Made by a program: the position numbers and the translations under genes. Below, piece after piece: positions 8,592 through 14,755 of a stretch of 28,330 bases of DNA. The notes beneath the pieces were generated by a model that was given only the letters and a program-made list of their open reading frames with translations, had not been told where the DNA came from and searched no databases. The stretch is from Thermoproteota archaeon (GTDB taxonomy: Archaea; Korarchaeota; JAOZGF01; JAOZFZ01): positions 1 to 28,330 of the forward strand of contig JAOZFT010000009.1 of NCBI GenBank assembly GCA_027492035.1, written 5' to 3'. Numbering within the stretch: the stretch's first letter is position 1; each line of letters starts with the position of its first letter.

Positions 8592-9686
8592 ATGTTTTTG
8601 GAATATGTAATCTTAGATAAACATGAGACTTTAAAGTTAATCAGGGCAATGGGATTGAAGCTTGGTGAAGGCTCTCCTTTGAACCAGTTTACATTTAAAG
8701 AGCCTTTAGATTTTTCAAGTTTGAAGGTAAAACATGTTTCTGAGGATGCAGCTAAACTGTTAGGGATCATTGCAGACCCTGAACAAGTTCTCCTGCTTCT
8801 TATTAAAGCTGCAGATTTTGAATATAACCTTTTATACTACGGGAAGGAGGGTGTTTTACTTCAGTATGGGATTGAAAACGAAGAGCCCGCCATTTATGAC
8901 GTATTAGATGGCTTGTCTCTTGTAGATTTCTTACACTCTTTATTTAAGCATAGCGCAGGGAACAGAGCCTCTTACATGGTTTTATCTATTCCAGAGTATC
9001 TTGTACTCTGCGCTGCCATTAAACTTCAAGAGTACTCAGACTTCATAGGAGGAATTAGCCAAGAGGATGACTTTCTGCATTTCACTACGACAGACTTAAA
9101 AGAAGAGATACAAATCAGTTTAAATAAAACACTAAAAGGGCCAATTAAATGGACACAAAAAGATGAAGCCCAGATTAATGCCACCATATCTAATCTTGTA
9201 AAAAAAGGGTTCCTCCAGTACATGAAAGGGGGACTTTTAAAGATCACTGAACATTGGAAGAAACTAGTTTCAGTTACAAGTACAGACAGTATGTCGCTTA
9301 CTATGTGGATCAGAAACTTTAAACGTAAAGAAGATAAATCAGTTAGGGTAATGGGCAACGTTGACGGAACAGTTTCCTTTGAAATATATTCAAATGGCGT
9401 TATTCTACGTGAAATACCTTCATCTCAACTGAAAAATTACCTTCTCTTAACTATATTTGGAGCAGCTGAATCTGTCCCTGCATCGGTGCAAGTGTGTCCA
9501 AGATGCGGATTTACGAATGACTCAACTTCTAGATTTTGCATCAAATGTGGGCAAAGCTTAACAAAAACTTTAAAACCCGCTCAGTCACAGGATGCAAAGC
9601 CTCAAGCGCTTTACTGTATAAAATGCGGAGCTAAAATCCTTCCAGGAGCTAAGTTCTGTACAAAATGCGGAGCTAAGATCACTTAA
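8592..9686 (+). CDS. Winged-helix-like cytoplasmic protein with two C-terminal zinc ribbons
   Basis: 364 residues, ATG start with GAAGGTGA just upstream, inside the end of the previous gene. No signal or TM. The N-terminal 150 residues are a mixed alpha/beta domain (GKEGVLLQYG, YMVLSIPEYLVLCAAIKLQ) not recognised. Residues about 165-225 look like a winged helix (ATISNLVKKGFLQYMKGGLL, with a wing and helix after it). Residues 250-290 form beta strands (MGNVDGTVSFEIYSNGVILR). Two zinc ribbons end the protein: CPRCGFTNDSTSRFCIKCG (302-320) and CIKCGAKILPGAKFCTKCG (342-360). Position and tight spacing imply work together with the 631-residue surface protein, perhaps as its cytoplasmic partner; that role is inference. 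Confidence 0.7.
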   Translation: MFLEYVILDKHETLKLIRAMGLKLGEGSPLNQFTFKEPLDFSSLKVKHVSEDAAKLLGIIADPEQVLLLLIKAADFEYNLLYYGKEGVLLQYGIENEEPAIYDVLDGLSLVDFLHSLFKHSAGNRASYMVLSIPEYLVLCAAIKLQEYSDFIGGISQEDDFLHFTTTDLKEEIQISLNKTLKGPIKWTQKDEAQINATISNLVKKGFLQYMKGGLLKITEHWKKLVSVTSTDSMSLTMWIRNFKRKEDKSVRVMGNVDGTVSFEIYSNGVILREIPSSQLKNYLLLTIFGAAESVPASVQVCPRCGFTNDSTSRFCIKCGQSLTKTLKPAQSQDAKPQALYCIKCGAKILPGAKFCTKCGAKIT

Positions 9687-9699
9687 CCCTTAAACGTGC

Positions 9700-9823
9700 C
9701 TATAAAAACGGAGGCCGCTTACCCATGGATACTGTGTGCAATGTAGCAGGAGAACTCCTCCAGGTTTCCGTCTTGTGTATATGCCGTGGTTCAGAAGTAA
9801 CCGCGTATTTTAAGGTAGCGTGA
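9700..9823 (+). other. GC-richer structured stretch; possible small RNA or 32-residue leaderless ORF
   Basis: A TATA-like CTATAAAAA at 9700-9708 is followed by an unusually GC-rich patch in an AT-rich background. An ORF from ATG 9725 to TGA 9823 encodes 32 residues with three Cys (MDTVCNVAGE, VLCICRG); the TATA spacing would place transcription start near the ATG. The same DNA folds well: GGAGG (9710-9714) can pair with CCTCC (9757-9761), and ACGGA (9708-9712) with TCCGT (9767-9771). I cannot tell RNA from peptide by eye. Confidence 0.3.
9785..9805 (+). other. Stable hairpin, 7-bp stem
   Basis: CGTGGTT (9785-9791) pairs with AACCGCG (9799-9805), six Watson-Crick pairs and one G-U, around a 7-base loop CAGAAGT. 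It lies upstream of the PH-like zinc-ribbon gene. No T-run follows directly, so it does not look like a simple terminator. Confidence 0.4.
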
Positions 9824-9877
9824 GAATTCAAGTTAGATGGTTAGATAGAATGTAAATGCTTTAAGAGGTGTGTTTGT

Positions 9878-10306
9878 ATGTCGGGTCTTATGCCAGGAGA
9901 AACAGTTCTGAAGGATTCTGGAAGGTTACCGGTAGCATATGCAAAAAACTCTTTCAGAACAATAAACGGGAGGCTTATATTAACTAATACACGTCTGATC
10001 TTCATTGGTGGCAGGTTTCAAAGCATAATTGAGTCTTTCCTACAGTCTCATAGGGAAAAACTGGAAATTCCATTAGCTTCAATTACAAGGGTTGAGAAAG
10101 GGTTTATGGCCCACATAAAGGTGTATGCTGACAAAGAATATTCGTTTAAGGGAATGAGGGACCCAAACGGGTGGATAGCAGCTATTGAACAGGCGAAAGC
10201 AACGCAACAACTCCCTCACCCTGCACCTAACTTCTGTCCTTACTGTGGCAATCCTATAAGAGTCGGTGACGTTTTCTGCCCAAACTGTGGGAGAAAAATC
10301 CTCTAA
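9878..10306 (+). CDS. PH/GRAM-like domain protein with C-terminal zinc ribbon
   Basis: 142 residues, ATG start with GAGGTG eight bases upstream. Residues 1-105 look like a bacterial PH/GRAM-type domain: the opening LMPGETVLKDSG, the strand pair INGRLILTNTRLIFIGG (29-45), then IPLASITRVEKGF (64-76) and a final helix DPNGWIAAIEQA (95-106). The strand-turn LTNTRLIF is the hallmark of this fold. A zinc ribbon CPYCGNPIRVGDVFCPNCG (120-138) ends the protein. Such domains bind lipids or proteins; the target here is unknown. It is the third plus-strand gene of the zinc-ribbon group and shares ribbon style with the genes at 6086 and 8592. Confidence 0.75.
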   Translation: MSGLMPGETVLKDSGRLPVAYAKNSFRTINGRLILTNTRLIFIGGRFQSIIESFLQSHREKLEIPLASITRVEKGFMAHIKVYADKEYSFKGMRDPNGWIAAIEQAKATQQLPHPAPNFCPYCGNPIRVGDVFCPNCGRKIL

Positions 10307-10474
10307 GGGAGAGAAAGGAAGTAGCAGCCTACATGAAACTTAGAAATTGAGAAAAACAGCTTTAGTTAAACAATTTTTTTCCTTAATTGGCTTAAGATGC
10401 TTCAATGCTTGATTAAATTAGGTTTAGTCTTCCATTCTAGTTTTACTGGCTTTGTTGATTCAAAGAATAAGAAT

Positions 10475-11056
10475 TTAGAGTTTAGAAACAGGATTCCTCT
10501 CAATTACCTTAGCTTTTTCAATTATTTCATCTATCTTCGCTATAAGAGATTTTACTTCACATTTAGGCAACCCTGTAACTCCATCAGAGAATGGAAGGTA
10601 CACAATTAAATGTTTATCTATGTATGTCCTCCTGTTTAACTTGAAAGGAACGTTAACATGGGCTTTATGCTTAACTTTTATGCTTGTGAAATTTTTTATT
10701 CCTGCTAGAACACCAATCACCGAGTTAAGAATTTCTTCACTGAGAATGAAACCAGATAAACCTTTTAAAGCATCGTAGTCCTTGTTAACGCTTATTTCCA
10801 CCTCATAACCTTTATAAAAACCTATTACACGGCCGTATCCAAGGCCTCCACTCTGAAATTTACATTTGATCCTTTTAGCAACCTCTCTAAGGTAGGCGTC
10901 ACCTTTCCTTTTCACCCTCAAATACCAAGCCATCACCAGCCCCACAAACACAGTGAATGCAAGTCCAAGTGACAAATTCAGAAGCCAAAGCAATAAAATA
11001 GTAACAGCCACTAAAGAGAAACCAACATAACTTGCAATGATTTCTGAATACTTCAT
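10475..11056 (-). CDS. Membrane protein with two N-terminal TM helices, unknown function
   Basis: 193 residues, ATG start at 11056 with AGGAGATTT eight bases upstream. Residues 7-45 form two close hydrophobic helices (ASYVGFSLVAVTILLLWLLN and LGLAFTVFVGLVMAWYL) with a short turn, then a basic RVKRKG. The remaining 145 residues are predicted cytoplasmic and mixed alpha/beta: YLREVAKRIKCKF, a Gly-rich YGRVIGFYKGYEVEISV, GFILSEEILNSVIGVLAGI, and a helical tail VKSLIAKIDEIIEKAKVIE. The pattern resembles DUF3137-like or general membrane-anchored proteins but I do not recognise a family. A TATA-like box lies 52-59 bases upstream. It stands alone between intergenic stretches. Confidence 0.7.
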   Translation of the reverse strand: MKYSEIIASYVGFSLVAVTILLLWLLNLSLGLAFTVFVGLVMAWYLRVKRKGDAYLREVAKRIKCKFQSGGLGYGRVIGFYKGYEVEISVNKDYDALKGLSGFILSEEILNSVIGVLAGIKNFTSIKVKHKAHVNVPFKLNRRTYIDKHLIVYLPFSDGVTGLPKCEVKSLIAKIDEIIEKAKVIERNPVSKL

Positions 11057-11105
11057 TTTTTAAATCTCCTAGTAAATTGCTAAATTAATGTGCTTGTAAA
11101 ATTTG

Positions 11106-11117
11106 GAGATATAAATG
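11106..11117 (-). promoter_or_regulatory. Putative TATA box for the 193-residue membrane protein
   Basis: On the minus strand this reads CATTTATATCTC. The centre is about 55 bases before the ATG at 11056, which would put transcription start near 11083 and leave a short leader carrying the ribosome site. Called by eye from the archaeal box A pattern. Confidence 0.35.
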
Positions 11118-11517
11118 TATTGTTTTAACCTTTGCTTTAAGCCTCCAAGTGATTTTTGTTTCCTCCATTTTGAAGAAGTTCTTTTTAGTGTTTATTGGTT
11201 TAGGGTTGAATATCAAAGCTACAACCCTCCTCTAACATTATTAAATCTATTAGATTCCGGGTGTAACGTTAACGGCTAAAAACATAACTTCTTTTACTAT
11301 TAACCCTCAACATTGCAAAGATGTCAGTGAAAACCTTTGCTAAGCAGCTGAAAGAATTAATTAGGACATAAATATGAAAGCTGAGTTTATAAAGGGCTAC
11401 ATAGTGTAGTAGGCTGTGACGAGTAAAAGGGGATCTTGGGGTGTCGGTTAAAAGCTTAGTAAAGATGCCATGTGATCACAATCAAGCCGCCTTTTATAGG
11501 AAAAAACCGATGAACAT
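11118..11517. other. Intergenic desert
   Basis: About 400 bases with no ORF of credible length and no recognisable RNA. Short frames on both strands (for example a minus-strand 28-codon frame starting near 11175) have no ribosome site or family signature. It borders a zone of decayed genes and is probably decayed sequence itself. Confidence 0.45.
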
Positions 11518-11520
11518 AAA

Positions 11521-11529
11521 ATATATAAA
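11521..11529 (+). promoter_or_regulatory. Putative TATA box
   Basis: ATATATAAA, preceded by A-rich sequence, is the best archaeal box A match nearby. It lies 39-47 bases before an ATG at 11568 that also has GGAGTGGTG in front, and about 130 bases before the decayed aspartic protease gene. It may be the surviving promoter of that broken unit. Confidence 0.4.
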
Positions 11530-11567
11530 GTTTCTCTCTTCTAATTTAAGTAGTGGAGTGGTGTGTA

Positions 11568-11651
11568 ATGCGGAAATTTGGTAGATTCATCTCTATGAAG
11601 CTTTGGCGTAACGCTTCCTTAAAAAGAGATTTGGGAAATTCCGTAAAATAA
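11568..11651 (+). CDS. Possible 27-residue basic peptide ORF
   Basis: ATG at 11568 follows GGAGTGGTG at a suitable distance and a TATA-like box, and the frame runs 27 codons (MRKFGRFISMKLWRN, then a basic tail). It precedes the decayed aspartic-protease copy in the same way that a 42-residue ORF precedes the intact copy at 19.2 kb, but the two small peptides do not resemble each other. It could equally be the remnant of a longer gene. Low confidence. Confidence 0.2.
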   Translation: MRKFGRFISMKLWRNASLKRDLGNSVK

Positions 11652-11655
11652 ACCA

Positions 11656-12079
11656 GTGAAAAAAAAGGTATAAGGATACTTACCGAAGTGAAACATGAAA
11701 GGGAAGCGAAATCAACCCCAGCTTTAATTAATAGCGCTACGAAGCCTATAAACCTGAAATCCACGTTCCTTTAGCATTAGCTAAAAAGTTAAAGTTTAAG
11801 CTTGAGGAACTGAAAAGGTGAAAAATACAAAGTTGTAAGCACCGAGGTAACAGCTTATACCTTAGGAAAAATCTATGTAAGGGTTGTTACAGAAGACAAA
11901 GTTACAGAGTGGGTGGAAGCCGAGGCTGTGACGACTCCAGGTGAATACGAAGTAATCGTTAGTGATGCATTAACAGAAAAACTTCAAATAGAGATCATAA
12001 ACCTAAAATTGGTCTTTGGAAGTTTCATGGGGAAGAAAAAATCAGGAAAAGCTTAGAGCCGCGATACTGGATTGAATGA
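11656..12079 (+). pseudogene. Decayed clan AA aspartic-protease-like gene (AF_0612 type)
   Basis: Joining frames recovers a protein clearly related to the intact gene at 19228-19644. Frame one gives KHEREAKSTPALINS (compare RKEVKSIALVNS); one base is then missing and the next frame gives YEAYKPEIHVPLALAKKL (compare FEVNKPKLLIPIKLAEKL). A TGA follows; the next frame reads KYKVVSTEVTAY, IYVRVVTEDKVTEWVEAEAV, YEVIVSDALTEKLQIEII (compare VRVVTSDKEGKETSATAL and KEVLISDLLTDKLGIILL). A last shift gives GLWKFHGEEKIRKSLEPRYW (compare GIWRFIDDPP). At least three indels plus an internal stop make it non-functional. The catalytic position again reads Asn-Ser, not Asp-Thr/Ser. Confidence 0.8.
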
Positions 12080-12220
12080 AAAACTTTGCAAACCCTATAC
12101 CCAGGAAACTTTGTTGCTTAAGCTGGAGAAGATGAATGGGGTTGAGTTTAAATACTCTTCCACAGTTTTTGATTCCGTCAACAGCTGAGGGGCTTAAAGA
12201 GCCAGACAAATCCTTCGAAG

Positions 12221-12559
12221 GTGTTGATAAACTTCAAGTCCCTTTATGGTAAAGGTGCATCTTCATTTCAAAGATATGGACAAGGAAGAGACAGAGCCTA
12301 TATTGTTAAAATCATTAAACCATTTTACCGAAACCCGGTTACAGAAGTTATTGAAGATGAAAGGATTTACAGAATAAGTGAAAAAGCATCTAGAAAAACA
12401 TTAGAAATTTTCGGTGTAAGTATTGCATTAGTAGGGGTACCTTTGATAGCATTGAATAAGTATGTAGAAGCTGGGTGTGCTTTAACTTTCTCAGCATGTG
12501 CCTTAACACTGCTATACTTGACTTTCTACAGTTACTACAGCAGGAAAAGTTTGGAGTAA
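12221..12559 (+). CDS. DUF2178-like membrane protein, N-terminus possibly degraded
   Basis: 112 residues from a GTG at 12221. The central stretch [19 protein letters not shown] (about 47-65) is the signature of DUF2178-type archaeal membrane proteins, followed by two hydrophobic helices ([17 protein letters not shown], and [20 protein letters not shown]). Family members usually carry additional TM helices before the DER motif; here the first 45 residues are polar and unfamiliar ([20 protein letters not shown]) and the start has only a weak ribosome site, so the 5' end may be rearranged. The gene is followed after 14 bases by a small HTH regulator, a pairing seen often in archaea. Confidence 0.6.
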   Translation: MLINFKSLYGKGASSFQRYGQGRDRAYIVKIIKPFYRNPVTEVIEDERIYRISEKASRKTLEIFGVSIALVGVPLIALNKYVEAGCALTFSACALTLLYLTFYSYYSRKSLE

Positions 12560-12573
12560 GCAAGGGTGTTGAA

Positions 12574-12777
12574 ATGAAAACAAGAATAAAAGAGTTCAGA
12601 GCAAAATATAACCTAACACAAGAAGAACTTGCAAAGAAGGTCGGAGTAAGAAGGGAAACCATTGTTTTTCTGGAGAAGGGAAAGTACAATCCATCCCTTA
12701 AACTAGCATATAAAGTAGCTAAAGAGTTAAAAACAACAATTGAGGAGTTGTTTATATTAGTTGTTTATATTCAATGA
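12574..12777 (+). CDS. Small XRE/HTH_3 transcriptional regulator
   Basis: 67 residues, ATG start at 12574 with AAGGGTG upstream; longer reading from 12475 would overlap the preceding gene and is not supported. Nearly the whole protein is a Cro/C1-type helix-turn-helix: [20 protein letters not shown], then [20 protein letters not shown] and [20 protein letters not shown]. The motif [18 protein letters not shown] contains the recognition helix, and the [10 protein letters not shown] turn is typical of the short YozG-like regulators. Such proteins commonly sit next to a DUF2178-type membrane protein, as here, and may control that operon. The last residues (ILVVYIQ) are unusual and could reflect a worn 3' end. 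Confidence 0.85.
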   Translation: MKTRIKEFRAKYNLTQEELAKKVGVRRETIVFLEKGKYNPSLKLAYKVAKELKTTIEELFILVVYIQ

Positions 12778-12827
12778 AGACAATTAATTAAGTGGCTGGT
12801 AGGGTATGGATTAAAAGCCTTATGAAG

Positions 12828-12850
12828 CTGCGGCAACTTCGTTGCTGCAG
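12828..12850. other. Near-perfect 10-bp hairpin
   Basis: CTGCGGCAAC (12828-12837) pairs with GTTGCTGCAG (12841-12850) across a 3-base loop, with one G-U pair. It stands out by GC content in an AT-rich gap between the HTH gene and a broken VapC. No T-run follows. It may be a mobile-element or RNA remnant. Confidence 0.4.
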
Positions 12851-12905
12851 AGTTTCCGGGTCAGAGCTGAAATAAATTAGAGGGAATAGAACAATTTGAG
12901 GAATT

Positions 12906-12938
12906 AGAGGGAGTTGATAATGGAATTCAACTCCTTTT
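12906..12938 (+). terminator. Hairpin with short T-run, terminator-like
   Basis: GGAGTTGA (12910-12917) pairs perfectly with TCAACTCC (12927-12934) around a 9-base loop, and weaker pairs extend the stem into the following TTTT. It is 130-160 bases after the HTH gene and could end that transcript. Archaeal termination usually depends on T-runs rather than hairpins, so the role is uncertain. Confidence 0.35.
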
Positions 12939-13070
12939 CAAATGTTTCAACACAATTTCTCATAGTTTAGTTGATTGATTGTTGACTTTTCTTAAAAATA
13001 GATTTATTATTCCTTTTAGTTCTTTTAATAGTAATTGAGGTGGAAATGGTTAAGGTTGAAAAGAAGATTC

Positions 13071-13486
13071 TCATTCTGTTTCTTTTAGCCTCTTAAAGTG
13101 TTCATCTCCAGTTAATACTTTGACTTCATATCTTCTGGCCGCTGCAAGGGTTAGGGTGTCAAAAAGACTTGGCTCACTTTTCCCCTCTTCAACTGCTTTA
13201 TCTCTTAATTCAGGGTAGGCTTCACCTGATTTTAAAGCTAAATCTACATCTATGTTGACGGTGAGGGAAACTATTTCTATTTGTTTAAGTCCCTCCATAA
13301 CCAATTCTTCTCTTAACTCCCTCTCTAACGTATTTCCTTGCAACCTCTACAAGAAGGGTGCCAGGTGTGTAAATATTTCTTGCTTTTTTCGGTAATCTCC
13401 TTAACCTTTTCGCCTTTACTGCTGCCAATGAATAATTCTACCCAGGAGTAAGTGTCAACAACTACTTCCACACAAACACCTTTCAT
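13071..13486 (-). pseudogene. PIN-domain (VapC) toxin split by two frameshifts
   Basis: The ATG at 13486 begins MKGVCVEVVVDTYSWVELF, with the first catalytic Asp in VVDTYSW. That frame runs into a stop, while the neighbouring frame carries the expected continuation IYTPGTLLVEVARKYVREG. The third frame then covers most of the protein from 13343 to 13071, including SLFDTLTLAAARRYEVKVLT and GDEHFKRLKETE, with the later catalytic acids intact (FDTLTLA and TGDEHF). All conserved acidic residues survive, so the inactivation is recent, or the indels are sequence errors. VapC enzymes cleave RNA and are held in check by a small antitoxin; small ORFs lie immediately upstream on the same strand. Confidence 0.8.
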
Positions 13487-13492
13487 CAGGTT

Positions 13493-13561
13493 TTATTCTC
13501 TATCCTTTTCGCGATCTTCCTCTTTGAAGGAAGTTACCAACTCTTTGTCTATCCCAAACAT
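13493..13561 (-). CDS. Possible 22-residue ORF, antitoxin tail
   Basis: ATG at 13561 opens MFGIDKELVTSFKEEDREKD and two more residues, ending 6 bases before the VapC start. The acidic, Lys/Glu-rich peptide resembles the C-terminal tail of VapB-type antitoxins that wrap the toxin. A TGA stands just upstream in the same frame, so it may be the severed end of a longer antitoxin. Low confidence as an independent gene. Confidence 0.25.
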   Translation of the reverse strand: MFGIDKELVTSFKEEDREKDRE

Positions 13562-13571
13562 TTTTCAAGAA

Positions 13572-13709
13572 TTAACATTCTCCTTTCCGAATAACTTTTC
13601 TCACTGCTTCCTCTAATAAGTCATCAGGGTATCCAAACTCCACAAACTGAAAAACAATATCAAATAACAAAACAAAGAAAATTAAGGCCTCTTTTCCATG
13701 TTTTTTCAC
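13572..13709 (-). CDS. Small 45-residue ORF upstream of VapC remnant
   Basis: GTG start at 13709 with a strong AGGAGG five bases upstream. Residues: VKKHGKEALIFFVLLFDIVF, then QFVEFGYPDDLLEEAVRKVI, then RKGEC. It has a hydrophobic helix and a charged amphipathic helix, and lies 10 bases before the next small ORF and 85 bases before the VapC start. By position it may be, or derive from, the antitoxin gene. Upstream codons in frame stay open for about 20 residues, so the start is chosen from the ribosome site. Family not recognised. Confidence 0.4.
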   Translation of the reverse strand: MKKHGKEALIFFVLLFDIVFQFVEFGYPDDLLEEAVRKVIRKGEC

Positions 13710-13823
13710 GTAAGCCTCCTGCTTTTCCTTTAGGTTACTTTTGTATTGCCTCTGCTTTATGAAGAGGCTTTATTTTTATTAGCGATTCTTTTAGCTAGTT
13801 TTAGATATAAGGAGGGAGTGTAA

Positions 13824-14094
13824 ATGCGTTCTCTCAAGGAGAAAAGTAAGTTTTCAATCTTCAAGCCTCAAAACCCGTGGACATCATGGTGATAACTGAG
13901 GGACTTAGCAGGGTAGAGGACAAAAAATTCATTGTTTCTCTCTGTATTGTTCAGAAGCAAATTTGAACTAAATAAATAGGGAGGGGAAGTAGAGGCTGGA
14001 AAGTGCAACGCGGAGATGGAGATAGTTAAAACCTACTTTGTTAGATGCAGTGATGTAAGGGATTTCACAGTTTGTACCCTATTTTTCGCAGGAA
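13824..14094 (+). pseudogene. Frameshifted unknown gene overlapping the adenosine-kinase 3' end
   Basis: ATG at 13824 follows AAGGAGGGA. The first frame gives MRSLKEKSKFSIFKPQNP and stops; the next gives KPVDIMVITEGLSRVEDKKF; a third gives FRSKFELNK, a stop, then GGEVEAGKCNAEMEIVKTYF and [18 protein letters not shown], running into the convergent gene. The segments are protein-like and probably one former gene of about 90-100 residues, cut at its 3' end. The VDIMVITE strand is reminiscent of a small nucleotidyltransferase but the family is not established. Confidence 0.4.
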
Positions 14095-14547
14095 ATCTTT
14101 TCTCCATTTTATTCCTTTTTCATCTTCTATTCCTTTCGGTTTGAAACCGTCAACAACCCCTATTATACTTCTTCCTTGTTCAGTTTCAACTATTAAGACA
14201 TCAACCGGGTTTGCTGTGGCGCAGTAAATGGTTACAACTTCAGGTACTTGCTTTAAAGCCCTTAAAACGTTTATTGGGTAGGCGTCTTTCATAAAAATTA
14301 TGAAACTGTGGCCTGCACCTATTTCTAATGCTTTCTCGGCAGCCAGTTTTTTAAGTTCTTCATCGTTCCCGTCGTGCCTTATTAAGCATTCGCCAGAGGA
14401 CTCCACGAAACCTATTCCAAATTTAATGTTTGGGACAGAGTTAATTAAAGCTTCATAAATGTCTTCAACGGTTTTTATGAAATGAGACTGACCAATTATT
14501 ACGTTTGTGTTTTCAGGCACTTTCACCTTTACAGATTTTATCTCCAC
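14065..14547 (-). CDS. Adenosine-specific kinase (DUF355 family)
   Basis: About 160 residues. The chosen start is GTG at 14547 ([20 protein letters not shown]), because GGAGG lies ten bases before it; a TTG at 14568 would include the ribosome site in the coding region. Family signatures are dense: [59 protein letters not shown], the conserved [20 protein letters not shown], and a C-terminal [11 protein letters not shown]. Pyrobaculum PAE2307, the characterised member, phosphorylates adenosine using ATP. Length is normal. It is a housekeeping or salvage enzyme common in thermophilic archaea and some thermophilic bacteria. Its 3' end overlaps a broken plus-strand gene. Confidence 0.9.
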   Translation of the reverse strand: MEIKSVKVKVPENTNVIIGQSHFIKTVEDIYEALINSVPNIKFGIGFVESSGECLIRHDGNDEELKKLAAEKALEIGAGHSFIIFMKDAYPINVLRALKQVPEVVTIYCATANPVDVLIVETEQGRSIIGVVDGFKPKGIEDEKGIKWRKDFLRKIGYKL

Positions 14548-14755
14548 TTCTCCATTACCTCCTCTCAAAAATAAAAGGGTAAGAAAGGTAAAGAAGAATT
14601 AAGGAGGAGCTATTTAAAAATAATTCCGTCTATGGTTAAAAAGGGTGGAAAAATGAATAGGAGCATATTTAAATAAGAGGCTTAAGTGAGGACTGGGAGA
14701 AATAGGGTGAATTTTCCAAATAAATTCAAAAATAAAGGTTGAGAAGGGGTTTTCT

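Noticed and set aside
12475-12573. Longer start for the HTH regulator
   Set aside because: It overlaps the DUF2178-like gene, and the ATG at 12574 has its own ribosome site and begins exactly where the HTH fold starts.
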